From Planctomycetota bacterium (GTDB lineage Bacteria > Planctomycetota > UBA8742 > UBA2392), in assembly GCA_020425605.1 (NCBI GenBank), contig JAGQRH010000011.1, forward strand, positions 1 to 64,000: 64,000 bases of DNA, in the 5' to 3' direction. Position numbers and translations under genes: made by a program. The notes under the pieces were generated by a model. The model saw only the letters and a program-made list of their open reading frames with translations, did not search any database and was not told where the DNA came from. The first letter of the stretch is position 1; every line of letters starts with the position of its first letter. Positions 25,283 to 33,900 of the stretch are shown here, piece after piece.

Positions 25283-26089
25283 CTAGTCTTTCTTCTCTTC
25301 TGCCGGCCACCGCTCGAACAGCAACGTGACTTGCGGGGTAACGCCGCGAATCGTCTGCGGGATGCCGTCGGCTTCAGGATAGGGCGAGTAGATGTCAGGG
25401 ACGTAGCCGTCGTCACGGTCGTTGTCCAGAACGCAGGCCGAATCTCGCCACATACCGATCAGATTGCCCTTCATGTCCGCTTCGAACAGTGAACGGTTCA
25501 ACTCACCGCGAAACTGCTCAAAGCTGCCTGTGAAAATGAAGCCGACTCTGTCCGGGTGAGCGTTGTTCTGGTGGTCCCAGAGCCACTCCTCGACCGCCAC
25601 CGTCGTTTCCTTGCCGGTCTTCGCGTGATTGAACCTGACACTGAGCTTCACTCGGTCGCCGACCGGCTTGTCCAGGTAGCCGCGGCCGGAACGCTTTTCT
25701 TTGCCCTCCGCCAGGCCAATGATCTCGAGCGCGCGTTTCAGGTGAAGTCCGCTCGCGCTAGTGGCAAACAGGCTTTCGTGGGTGTTGCCGCCCGGGGACA
25801 CGAGCAGGTACTCCAGCGGACGAGTCTGCGAGCCAAGTAGCCAGGCATCCATCTCCACGACACGTTTCTGAGGGTACGCGCGCAAACCACCTTCGAAGGC
25901 GACGTAGTCTGCATCTTTCTGCTTTGGCGCCTCGGGCTGGGCTTGAGTTTCAGGTTCCGGTTCTGCGGTGTCGTCGTTGCCCGCCACTACTGCGGCATCC
26001 TCGCCATTCAGCGAATGTACTACTCCGTACGCGCCGGCCACAATTACGGTCAGGCACAAGGGCAGCCAGGCAAGTATGCGCAGCTTCAT
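25283..26089 (-). CDS. YdjY-domain envelope protein
   Basis: This 268-residue protein has an N-terminal hydrophobic anchor or signal (about residues 4-24), a Pro/Glu/Gln-rich linker, and a domain resembling YdjY, which begins near VAFEGGLRAYPQKRVVEMDA and continues through THESLFATSASGLHLKRAL. YdjY domains are common in planctomycetes and of unknown biochemical role. Three ATGs in a row follow AAAGGG; I chose the last. It is the first gene after exbD4 and shares the strand with the exb block. Confidence 0.7.
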   Translation of the reverse strand: MKLRILAWLPLCLTVIVAGAYGVVHSLNGEDAAVVAGNDDTAEPEPETQAQPEAPKQKDADYVAFEGGLRAYPQKRVVEMDAWLLGSQTRPLEYLLVSPGGNTHESLFATSASGLHLKRALEIIGLAEGKEKRSGRGYLDKPVGDRVKLSVRFNHAKTGKETTVAVEEWLWDHQNNAHPDRVGFIFTGSFEQFRGELNRSLFEADMKGNLIGMWRDSACVLDNDRDDGYVPDIYSPYPEADGIPQTIRGVTPQVTLLFERWPAEEKKD

Positions 26090-26181
26090 CATCATCCCTT
26101 TGGTTCCGCGAAACGGCCCATTCTGACACATTTCTAACGGATATGCTGCGCGCAAGGCCCGACAAATCAAGGGCTTGTGAA

Positions 26182-26802
26182 CTATCTTCCATAGACCCCC
26201 AGCGAATCTGCGAATTTGAAAGTAAGCGGCAGTGCTGGTTGGCTGGCAATGGCCCGATGCTGGTTCACGATGGTGGCGGCGTCCAGGGCAGTACTTACGA
26301 ACATCCACGGCGCTGTGCCGCTCTTTGCGCCTATCGTTGGGTCCTTCGCAAACGCAATCTCGATTTTCTCAATGCGGGCACCGCTGCGGTCGATGTACGT
26401 CTCTACTGCGTCGACCAGGCTGGTGCACACGAGCTCGTACTGGGCCTTCTTCTGGCGTATCTGGTCCGTGGTGTCAGACGGGAAGATCACCAATTGCTCA
26501 ATTGTCGCGTAGCTGTTCTCAACCGGTTTTCGGCCGCGGGCATCGATCGCGACAACGTAGCTGTTGGCCTGCGCAGCATCGTCCCATACGCAATAGATCG
26601 TTACCTGCTCTCTCGGTGGCGAAGGATCAGTGTAGTTTCCATCCTCTTTAGGCAGGTCGGCTCTCATGTTGTTCTCGTCAACCCGAAAGCGGGTGCAAAG
26701 AATGAAGAAGATCAGCAGCTGGAACGTTACGTCGATCATCGGCGTAAGGTCCGGTGAAGCCTTTTCTTCTTCGCGGCGTTTCGTCCTGCGTTGCCTGTTC
26801 AT
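26182..26802 (-). CDS. exbD: ExbD/TolR protein, type B copy 2
   Basis: A 206-residue ExbD-type subunit: a basic cytoplasmic N-terminus, one membrane helix with the essential Asp in DLTPMIDVTFQLLIFFIL, and a periplasmic domain. It works with an ExbB/TolQ pentamer to harvest proton motive force. The long periplasmic part shares YVVAIDARGRKPVENSY and SGTAPWMFVS with exbD2 at 27402-28022, so the two are paralogues. SD GGAGAG precedes the ATG. It ends the exb run. Confidence 0.93.
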   Translation of the reverse strand: MNRQRRTKRREEEKASPDLTPMIDVTFQLLIFFILCTRFRVDENNMRADLPKEDGNYTDPSPPREQVTIYCVWDDAAQANSYVVAIDARGRKPVENSYATIEQLVIFPSDTTDQIRQKKAQYELVCTSLVDAVETYIDRSGARIEKIEIAFAKDPTIGAKSGTAPWMFVSTALDAATIVNQHRAIASQPALPLTFKFADSLGVYGR

Positions 26803-26814
26803 TGTTCTCTCCAG

Positions 26815-27306
26815 TTAGTCGATTCGCTGGTCCTTCAGGACCGCGACTCTCACTTTGTAGAGCCGCGCTGCGGCCATCAGCTCAATGAGCTTGCCGAATT
26901 CGCCGGCGGGGCATCGGGCGTCGCAGCGCACCACGACCACGTTTTCGCTGATGCCGTCCGCATCCGGCCCGGGCTTGCCGTCAGCGGGTGCCGTTGCTGC
27001 GGCTTCGCGTGCCAGAATCGAACGCATCTCGTTCGGATTGCGGGGGTTCGGGTCGCCGTAGCAGAACCAGCCGAACGCCTGGTCCTGGCCTGCCAGCCAG
27101 GCAATATTGACCGTAAACAACTTGTCGCGACTGGCAGGCGCGTCGGGCGCGGTCAGGCTGTCCGGCAGCCGCAGATCGACTGTCTCCTGCGACGTGATCT
27201 GCGAGACCACCAGAAAGAAGATGATGAGCTGAAACGTCACGTCGATCATGGGTGTCAGATCGATCGTGGCCTGTCCAGTGTTGCGCCTGCGACGTTTGTT
27301 TCTCAC
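26815..27306 (-). CDS. exbD: ExbD/TolR protein, type A copy 2
   Basis: A 163-residue ExbD-type subunit with the proton-path Asp in DLTPMIDVTFQLIIFF. The periplasmic part repeats that of exbD1 (28044-28553): SQITSQETVDLRLPDSL, FGWFCYGDPNPR, VVVRCDARCPA and a C-terminal AVLKDQR-I/L-D. The start is GTG with AAGGA upstream. It lies 12 bases from exbD4 and is separated from the first exbD pair by a strong hairpin. Confidence 0.93.
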   Translation of the reverse strand: MRNKRRRRNTGQATIDLTPMIDVTFQLIIFFLVVSQITSQETVDLRLPDSLTAPDAPASRDKLFTVNIAWLAGQDQAFGWFCYGDPNPRNPNEMRSILAREAAATAPADGKPGPDADGISENVVVVRCDARCPAGEFGKLIELMAAARLYKVRVAVLKDQRID

Positions 27307-27355
27307 GGCGAATCCTTGAAGATTCGCCCCGGGATGAGATTTGGGCTTAAACGGA

Positions 27356-27383
27356 CAGGGCGGGGGAAAGTTCCCCCGCCCTG
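27356..27383 (-). terminator. Hairpin between the two exbD pairs
   Basis: A perfect 13-bp stem (GC core) with a 2-base loop sits between exbD2 and exbD3. On the minus strand it is followed by TCCGTTTAAGC. It could stop or attenuate transcription into the second pair. Confidence 0.7.
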
Positions 27384-27401
27384 GTCAGAATCTTGCAAGT
27401 C

Positions 27402-28022
27402 CTAGCCGCCGGAGTATGCGCCGAGAGAGTCGGCGAACTTGAAGGTGACGGTCAGGGGCTCAAGCCCCTTTTCGACACGGTTCTTGTTCACGAGCGCTGA
27501 GGCGTCAATCGCTAGTGAAACGAACATCCAGGGTGCTGTGCCGGACGCAGCACCCTCCATGGCGTTCACTGCGAACGAGATCTCGAGCTTCTCAATCTTC
27601 GCGCCACTTTTGTTGATGTAGGCTTCCGTTGCGGCCACCAGGTTGTCGAAGATCTGCGCGTAAAGGGCTTTCTTCTCGCGGATCTGGGCCTGGGTGTCAC
27701 CCGGGAAAATCACCATCTGTTCAAGCGTGGAGTAGCTGTTTTCGACGGGCTTGCGGCCGCGCGCGTCGATAGCCACCACGTAGCTGTTCGACTTGGATTC
27801 GGGCTTCCAGTCGCAATAGATAGTGATCTGCTCTTTCGGGACGGAAGGCGTGCTCTGAAGACCTTCGTCCTTGGGCAGCTGCACCTGGTGATTGCGTTCG
27901 TCAACTTTGAAGCGGGTGCACAGAATGAAGAAGATCAGCAGCTGGAACGTCACGTCGATCATCGGCGTAAGGTCCGGCGTGGCCTTTTCTTCGTTGTTCC
28001 GCTTTTTTCGTGCTCTGGCCAT
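27402..28022 (-). CDS. exbD: ExbD/TolR protein, type B copy 1
   Basis: A 206-residue ExbD-type subunit. The membrane helix is DLTPMIDVTFQLLIFFIL with the conserved Asp, preceded by a Lys/Arg-rich N-terminus. The periplasmic portion has YVVAIDARGRKPVENSY, SGTAPWMFVS and FKFADSLGAY, shared with exbD4. It begins 21 bases after exbD1 with GGAG as SD. It likely pairs with exbD1 as a heteromeric ExbD pair under the single ExbB (inference). Confidence 0.93.
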   Translation of the reverse strand: MARARKKRNNEEKATPDLTPMIDVTFQLLIFFILCTRFKVDERNHQVQLPKDEGLQSTPSVPKEQITIYCDWKPESKSNSYVVAIDARGRKPVENSYSTLEQMVIFPGDTQAQIREKKALYAQIFDNLVAATEAYINKSGAKIEKLEISFAVNAMEGAASGTAPWMFVSLAIDASALVNKNRVEKGLEPLTVTFKFADSLGAYSGG

Positions 28023-28043
28023 GGGTTTTCTCCGGACCGGGAT

Positions 28044-28553
28044 CTAGTCGAGCCTCTGGTCCTTCAGGATTGCGATCTTGATTTTGTACATCATCAGACT
28101 GGCCATCAGCTCAATCAGCTTGCCGAAGTTCGAAGCCGGGGCACGCGCGTCACAACGCACGACCACCATGTTCTCACTGATGCCGTCCGGCCCGATACCG
28201 AGCAGGTCACGATCCGGATCAACGATCGCGGCTTCCTTGGTCAGGATGCCGCGCATTTCGTCAATGCTGCGCGGGTTGGCATCACCGTAGCAGAACCAAC
28301 CGAACTCGTCGGGCATCGCAACATCGCCGGACTGGTTGATCGGCGCGATGTGCACCGTGAACAGCTTCTTTTCCTTGGGGTCCGGCTCGTTCGCCGCCAG
28401 GGCATCCGGCAGGCGCAGGTTCACGTTCTCTTGCGACGTGATTTGCGAAACCACCATGAAGAAGATGATGAGCTGGAAGGTCACGTCGATCATCGGCGTA
28501 AGGTCGACTTCGACCCCGTCTGACGACCGCATCGATTTGCGTTTCTTTGCCAT
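28044..28553 (-). CDS. exbD: ExbD/TolR protein, type A copy 1
   Basis: A 169-residue ExbD-type subunit with DLTPMIDVTFQLIIFF carrying the Asp, and a periplasmic domain with SQITSQENVNLRLPDAL, FGWFCYGDANPR and VVVRCDARAP. The start MAKKRKSMRSS at 28553 has GGAG upstream; an earlier in-frame Met is rejected for lack of SD and family match. It follows exbB after 111 bases holding two small hairpins. Confidence 0.93.
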   Translation of the reverse strand: MAKKRKSMRSSDGVEVDLTPMIDVTFQLIIFFMVVSQITSQENVNLRLPDALAANEPDPKEKKLFTVHIAPINQSGDVAMPDEFGWFCYGDANPRSIDEMRGILTKEAAIVDPDRDLLGIGPDGISENMVVVRCDARAPASNFGKLIELMASLMMYKIKIAILKDQRLD

Positions 28554-28569
28554 CCGTCTGTCTCCGGCC

Positions 28570-28593
28570 AAGGGGCTCAGCTGGCCGCCCCTT
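28570..28593 (-). terminator. Small hairpin between exbB and exbD1 (first)
   Basis: A 7-bp stem AAGGGGC/GCCCCTT with a 10-base loop. It may act as a processing or partial-termination signal between exbB and exbD1. Confidence 0.35.
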
Positions 28594-28616
28594 ACGCCAT
28601 CGGGTTGCCTCGGGCC

Positions 28617-28641
28617 GGGCAGGAGCTTGGTGCCCCTGCCC
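28617..28641 (-). terminator. Small hairpin between exbB and exbD1 (second)
   Basis: A 7-bp stem GGGCAGG/CCTGCCC with an 11-base loop, close to the exbB stop. With its neighbour it could lower exbD expression relative to exbB. Confidence 0.35.
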
Positions 28642-28664
28642 ACCCCAAGAGTGCTGTTTGGTCC

Positions 28665-29411
28665 TTACTGCTGACCGGCGTAGGCGGCGACAGTTTCAAC
28701 CATGTCGTCCGCAACCAGGCCGATCGAAGTCCCGATTGAGCCGACCTTGTTCTTGAAGTACCAGTAGAACACGAGGCCCGGCATAGCGATGATCAGACCA
28801 AGAACCGTCGACAGAAGCGCGAGCGCGATACCGCCGGCCACCATCTTCGGGTTCACCTGGCCACCCGGTGCATTCTCGATCTTGGCGAACGCCATAACCA
28901 TACCCGTAACAGTTCCGAACAGACCCATCAGCGGGCCTACCGATGCGCACAGCGCGATCGGCGAGATGTGGAACTCGAGCTTGCCCTGCTCGGCGTCGCC
29001 CATGCTGACGGCCGCGTCCTTCACGCTTTCCGGGCCGAACTGCATGCGGTTCAGGCCGGCACCGACGATGCGCGTCAGGTAGTTCGGCGCGCTTTCGCAG
29101 TACTGCAGACCACCTTCAAGGTCGCCCTCGTCGATGTAGTTCTGCAGGGCACCGATCACTTCCGGCGGCACGATCTTGTCGCGACGCACGTTGACGAAGC
29201 ACTCGATGATCCAGCCGAACATGAACACCGAAACAAGAATGATCATCAGCTGCGTGATGATGCCGAAGGCGCCACCCGGGATGCCGAGGATCTTCTCACC
29301 GAGTGAGTAGCTGCCCTCACCCTCTTGAGCGAACATCGCGGGAGCCAGCACTGCGCCCGCCGCAAAGAGCGCTACTACCGCCATGGCCTTCTTAGAGATC
29401 TGCAAGTTCAT
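28665..29411 (-). CDS. exbB: ExbB/TolQ/MotA-type proton channel protein
   Basis: This 248-residue protein is an ExbB-family channel subunit. After an N-terminal signal-like helix (about residues 8-28) come a helix at about 46-68, a cytoplasmic loop, and the hallmark SVGPLMGLFGTVTGMVMAF followed by a final helix. The ATG at 29411 has GGAG upstream. It is the only ExbB in the window, yet is followed by four ExbDs, so it probably serves both exbD pairs. A terminator hairpin precedes it, making it the start of a unit or a read-through target. Confidence 0.93.
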   Translation of the reverse strand: MNLQISKKAMAVVALFAAGAVLAPAMFAQEGEGSYSLGEKILGIPGGAFGIITQLMIILVSVFMFGWIIECFVNVRRDKIVPPEVIGALQNYIDEGDLEGGLQYCESAPNYLTRIVGAGLNRMQFGPESVKDAAVSMGDAEQGKLEFHISPIALCASVGPLMGLFGTVTGMVMAFAKIENAPGGQVNPKMVAGGIALALLSTVLGLIIAMPGLVFYWYFKNKVGSIGTSIGLVADDMVETVAAYAGQQ

Positions 29412-29497
29412 TGGGATGTTCTCCTGCCCTTTGCTGATTGGGTCGACCCCGCCGCTCGGGTTCGCCGCATCAATGGTTTGTTTGGACAACTCAAAAA

Positions 29498-29546
29498 CGG
29501 GGTGGTCGGCAAATGGTTCAAGAAATTGCGTTTTTTGACCACCCCG
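29498..29546 (-). terminator. Intrinsic terminator after the 455-residue TPR gene
   Basis: On the minus strand, a 10-bp stem CGGGGTGGTC/GACCACCCCG encloses a 29-base loop and is followed by TTTTT. It separates the TPR gene from exbB. Confidence 0.7.
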
Positions 29547-29559
29547 GTTGTGCCACCTT

Positions 29560-30927
29560 TTAGTCACCCTTGTAAGTGTTGATGATCTTCTGGATGCCCG
29601 GAAGTGACTCATCTTCCGCGGCCTTGGTCTTGCCGAGCAGACTGGTCAGCTCCGAAACGTACTTATCTGCCAGCTTGGCGTAGTTTTCCGATGAAAGGGC
29701 TACCTTCTCGGTCTTGTCGTTGCGCTTGACCTCCACCAGGACGCCCTTGTTCAACTCGGCCAATTGCGCACACGCATTCGCAGCGCCAAGCAGCGCCTTG
29801 CTGCGAATTTCGTCGTCGGCATTGAAGATCGACAGTGACTCACTGAAATTCTCAAGGGCCTCGGCCCAGTCTTCCGCCTTCTTTGCCGTGGCTGCCGTCA
29901 CCAGGCCCTGTCCGAGGAAGCTTCCGGCCGTGAGGTATGCCAGGTCACTGCTGATCCATTCGGGGCGGGGCTGCCAGGAGCGTCCGGGATTCACCTTGTG
30001 GGCTTCTTTCCAGGCCTTCACCGCTTCATAGAAGCGTGCCTGGGCACCTCGGGTATCGCCCTCGAGGATCTGCATGAAACCAACCTTCAGCTGCGCCTCG
30101 TATGACGCACGTGAGGGCTTGCCGCCCTGTTTCTTCAGCGCAACGCGTGCAAGGTCGTCGTAGGCGTCGCGGGCGCCCTTGTAGTCCTTCTGCTCTTCGG
30201 CGTAGCGAGCCGAGGCACGCAGTGCGCGCAGGCCCCAATCGAAGTATTCCTTGTCGCCGGAGTTGGACGCGAGGTTCTCGGTAAGCTCCATCAGCGGCCC
30301 GAACGCCTTGTCCGATGCCGTCTTCGCCTCTCCCTTTTTCAGGTAGGCGAGACCGAGTGCTTCCAGCGCGTCCAGGTAGAAGCGGTTCAAGCCGCCGGCG
30401 TTGGATACTTTCTTGCCCGAAACCTTCGACGTGAAATCAACACGGGGCACAACGCTCTTGTCATATAGGTTGTCAGCCTTTTCGCATTCCTTGATGTAGT
30501 CCTCAAGTTGAGTGACGGCACCTTCCCAGTCGTTCTGCAGGTAGTAGCCCATGGCGATGTAATACTTGGCCGAGAGCTGGATGCCACTCCAGGCGTCATC
30601 AAAGCCGGACGGTGCCTTCATGTTCAGGATCGCCTGGGCATCGCTGATCAGACGGCCGGACTGCCCGCCTGCAAGCTTGCGGCTCAAGCCATTGAACTCG
30701 TCCATAGCGTTGCCGCTGTAGCGTACGCCGTCGACTTCCCACGGTTTGACCTTGGTGCCCGGACGACCGCGCTCCGACTCCCAGATGATTCCCGAGACCG
30801 TCTGGGCCTGGATATCGTAGGCGGTATTCGCCTTGCCGTCCTTGGTCTGTATCACGCCACCGGCGGCCGCTGAAAGCACGCCCGCGCAGAGCGCAGCGAC
30901 GGTAGTTGCCAGGATCAGGTTTTTCAT
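29560..30927 (-). CDS. Secreted TPR-like protein (455 residues)
   Basis: A signal peptide (residues 1-21, ending about LSAAAGG) precedes a mostly helical protein. Tetratricopeptide-like helices are evident, for example KYYIAMGYYLQNDWEGAVTQ and YLDALEALGLAYLKKGE. The ATG at 30927 has AAGGAG upstream. It lies 27 bases from the 1376-residue gene and before exbB. Such periplasmic scaffolds often bind partner proteins; here the partners could be ExbD or the secretin (inference). No enzymatic motif is seen. Confidence 0.8.
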   Translation of the reverse strand: MKNLILATTVAALCAGVLSAAAGGVIQTKDGKANTAYDIQAQTVSGIIWESERGRPGTKVKPWEVDGVRYSGNAMDEFNGLSRKLAGGQSGRLISDAQAILNMKAPSGFDDAWSGIQLSAKYYIAMGYYLQNDWEGAVTQLEDYIKECEKADNLYDKSVVPRVDFTSKVSGKKVSNAGGLNRFYLDALEALGLAYLKKGEAKTASDKAFGPLMELTENLASNSGDKEYFDWGLRALRASARYAEEQKDYKGARDAYDDLARVALKKQGGKPSRASYEAQLKVGFMQILEGDTRGAQARFYEAVKAWKEAHKVNPGRSWQPRPEWISSDLAYLTAGSFLGQGLVTAATAKKAEDWAEALENFSESLSIFNADDEIRSKALLGAANACAQLAELNKGVLVEVKRNDKTEKVALSSENYAKLADKYVSELTSLLGKTKAAEDESLPGIQKIINTYKGD

Positions 30928-30954
30928 CGTATGTCTCCTTGCCACGAGGGCGAT

Positions 30955-33900
30955 TTAGCCACCGGTGACGAGCTTGATGTTGTTCTTCTTGCAAAGGTCC
31001 GCGATCTGCTTGGCGTAGCCCTTGACCCGAGCGAGGTAGTTCTTCATTTCTTCGGGCAGGTACGTCGACTCAAGACTGCTTTCGCTGGAGGCGGTGTCGT
31101 ATGCGGACTGCGAGTACGTCAGTACTCCGCCGCCTTTCAGTGCTTCGACACCCATGTCCTTGTCGCCATAGACCTCAAGCCACTTGGCAGTCAGCTTGAG
31201 CCAGGCTTCAAGGTTGTCGCGGAAGTCTCCCCGGAACTGGTATTCGCTGAGCAGCTTGAAACTGGCCCAGATGCGCAGATGGATCTGCGACGCCTCAAAC
31301 AGGAAGCCGGCCTTGTCACCTGCGACTGACTGCAGCACAACCTTGTCGCCGTCCTTCTTGGGCTCAAGCGTTTGTGTGTACTGATCCACGTATGCCGGCC
31401 ACTTCATCTTGACGTCACCGGCCGCATCGTGCAGGAGCAGGAAGATCTCGGCCATGGTTCGACCGGTATAGAGGTAGTAGTCCTCAATCGCCTTCTGCAG
31501 GTCGGTGTCTTCTGAGCGGTTGCTCGTGACCCACTTGTATTTCTTGCCGCCAACTTCATTGGCGTCGCGAACGAGGTTGAAACACCAGCAGCGACGAAGA
31601 AGCAACGCGGCCTTCTTCAGGTTCTCGACATCGCCGCCTTCCTTGAACAGCTCAAGGTATGCCTTGCCGAGCTGGTACTTCAGCTCGTACTCATTGCCAC
31701 TGCCGGTCTTGCCGATGGTCTTGTTGCGCTGATCGACCGGGATTTCCGTTTCCTTGCCCCACACCTTGTCACCGCCAAAGCGATCCATGTAGGCGCTGAG
31801 GTACTTGACCGTGTTCTCCCAGTCACGGATGCGGAAGTACTGGGTGCCGAGCAGCTTGACCGACTTCTCTTCAAGGCCTTCCGGCCCACCCTTGCCCATA
31901 CGCAGGCGATACTCTTCGTAGTACTTGAGAATACGGGTCGTGGCGGGACGGGCACGTTCAAGCACGTCCTGCGCCTGGGCCTCCAGGAAGTTGCCGAAGT
32001 CGTAGATAAACAGCGTGCCGGTGAAGTAGGCGAGTGCGTCCGTCGAGACATCGATGAATGACAGCAGGTCGGCGTACTGGCTGACCTTGGCGCCGTCCGA
32101 TTCCTTCTTCGCCTGCTCGGCTTCCATCAGGGTGCGGATCTTGTCGACGATTTCGTAGTCCGTACCGCCTGACACCGCCTTGTTGACTTCGTCGCGGATA
32201 CCCTTGAAGGCGTCCTTCTTGATCTGGGTGTCGTACTCGCCACGTACGGCCTTGGCCCAACGCTTCGGGTACTCCTCAGCCAGAGCCTTCCACTTCTGAG
32301 AGACCGAGTCCTTCAGGTCCGGCAGATAGGTCCGGATGTCGTCATTCTTCGGGCTGTCCAGGAACAGGTCGAGCATCCAGCGCTGCCAGAAGTGCTCCGC
32401 CAGGATCATGCGCTTTTCATGCGTGCCCTTGGCCTTGTCCAGGCGTTCACTGTCTTCCTTGAAGCCGGCGATCGGGTTGCCGTCGCCATCCTTGGCCGCC
32501 GGGTTAATACGCTCGAATGAGTTCTTCTTCATCAGGTTCGCGTACGAAGTCAGCTTTGATGCTGCCAGTGCGAGCGCGCTGATCTTTGGCGTCAGCTTCT
32601 CATTCAGGATCGAGTACACGTTACTGACCATGTACTGGATCTGCTTCTCGTCGTCAGGGAAGCTTTCAACATAGGCCTGATAGACCGCCTCGGCTGCATC
32701 TTCGTCCTTGGCCTCGGAAAGGGCGCCGAAGCTGAGGCGCAGCGAGTACTTCTTGTAATCAGGGCTGTCGGCGAGGTGCGTCCCGAACCACTTCCAGTAC
32801 GGGCGCAGAATCGCCAGCGCGAGGTTTCGTTCCTGGGCGCGCAGCGCGTCCTGAACGTCATCTGGCAAGCTCTTTGGCGGGTTGCGCAGCAGGTAGCAAA
32901 GGTCGTAGGCCGCGTAGCCCATGCGCTTCATGTCAGGGTCGGGCTCGCCGCTGCCGGACGGGTTTTCGCGCGCCCATTTGGCATTGTGGACGCCCGCAAT
33001 CGCGCCTATGCAGTCTGCGATGGTCGGATTCTCCACCGCGGCAATGGGCTCCTTGATTTCGTCCCAGGCCTTCTGCGCCTCGAACAAGAAGTACTTCTTG
33101 TAGTAGTAGACGGCCTTGTTCCAGTTCACCAGCTGATCGGGGGTGCTGCCGTCAAGAATGGCGTCCCAATGCGGCTTGGCTACGCCGGCGGTCAAGGCGC
33201 TCGGCAAACCGGCAAGGTCCGTCTCGTGACGGGCGATCTGCTCCTGGTAAAACTCCGGATCTTCGATGTCCCGGATATACTTGTCCTTGTCAACTTCACC
33301 ACGCCGGTTGTTGCGCGATGCCGTCGCGTCCTGCGACACGTTGTAGTAGGCCTTGGCGCCGATATAGAGCGCGATGTGGAAGCTGCGGAAGATGCTGGGC
33401 AGGTTCACCATGCGAACCGCCGCCTGGTGGTACTTCTTCTGGCCATAGAGTTCGTTGGCCGTCTTGTACGCCAGTTCCATTTTCGCTGCATTGCCGGACA
33501 GCGCGGCCTTCACGTCGTCGGCGTCCTTGCTGAGTTTCTGGAAGTAGCGGTTGTTCGGCTCACCGTACTCCTTGTGCACCAGGTAGCTGGCATGGCGCGC
33601 GAACTGGCTGGCCATCTCGCCGGGGAAGCCGTTCAGCGACTTGCCATCCTTGATCAGGTTGCAGCGATTCTGCATGTGCGCCGGGACTGCCTGGTCCGCG
33701 TCGAACTTTTCCTGGAAGTAAACCGTGCGGTAGCATGCCTCGCGATACACCAGCGCCGCATCAAGGAACCGCCACATGCCCGAGTACATTTCTGCAATGC
33801 GCACGAAGCATGCGGGCGCATAGGTTTCGAAGGTCTTAATGTCTCCACAGGCCATCAGCAGTGACTGGTAGGCCTGGATGTTCTTCAGGATCACCGAAAC

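Larger units (their letters stand above)
26182..28553 (-). repeat. Tandem duplication of an exbD pair (A-B-A-B)
   Basis: The segment 27402-28553 (type A 169 residues, type B 206) and the segment 26182-27306 (type A 163, type B 206) encode matching protein pairs in the same order. The duplicates have diverged at the amino-acid level outside the transmembrane motif and a few shared blocks, so the event is old. Confidence 0.85.

Noticed and set aside
26182..28553. The four ExbDs and ExbB as an ordinary Tol-Pal operon
   Set aside because: There is no TolA, TolB or Pal gene nearby, and the YbgC-type thioesterase that usually joins tol genes is 27 kb away.
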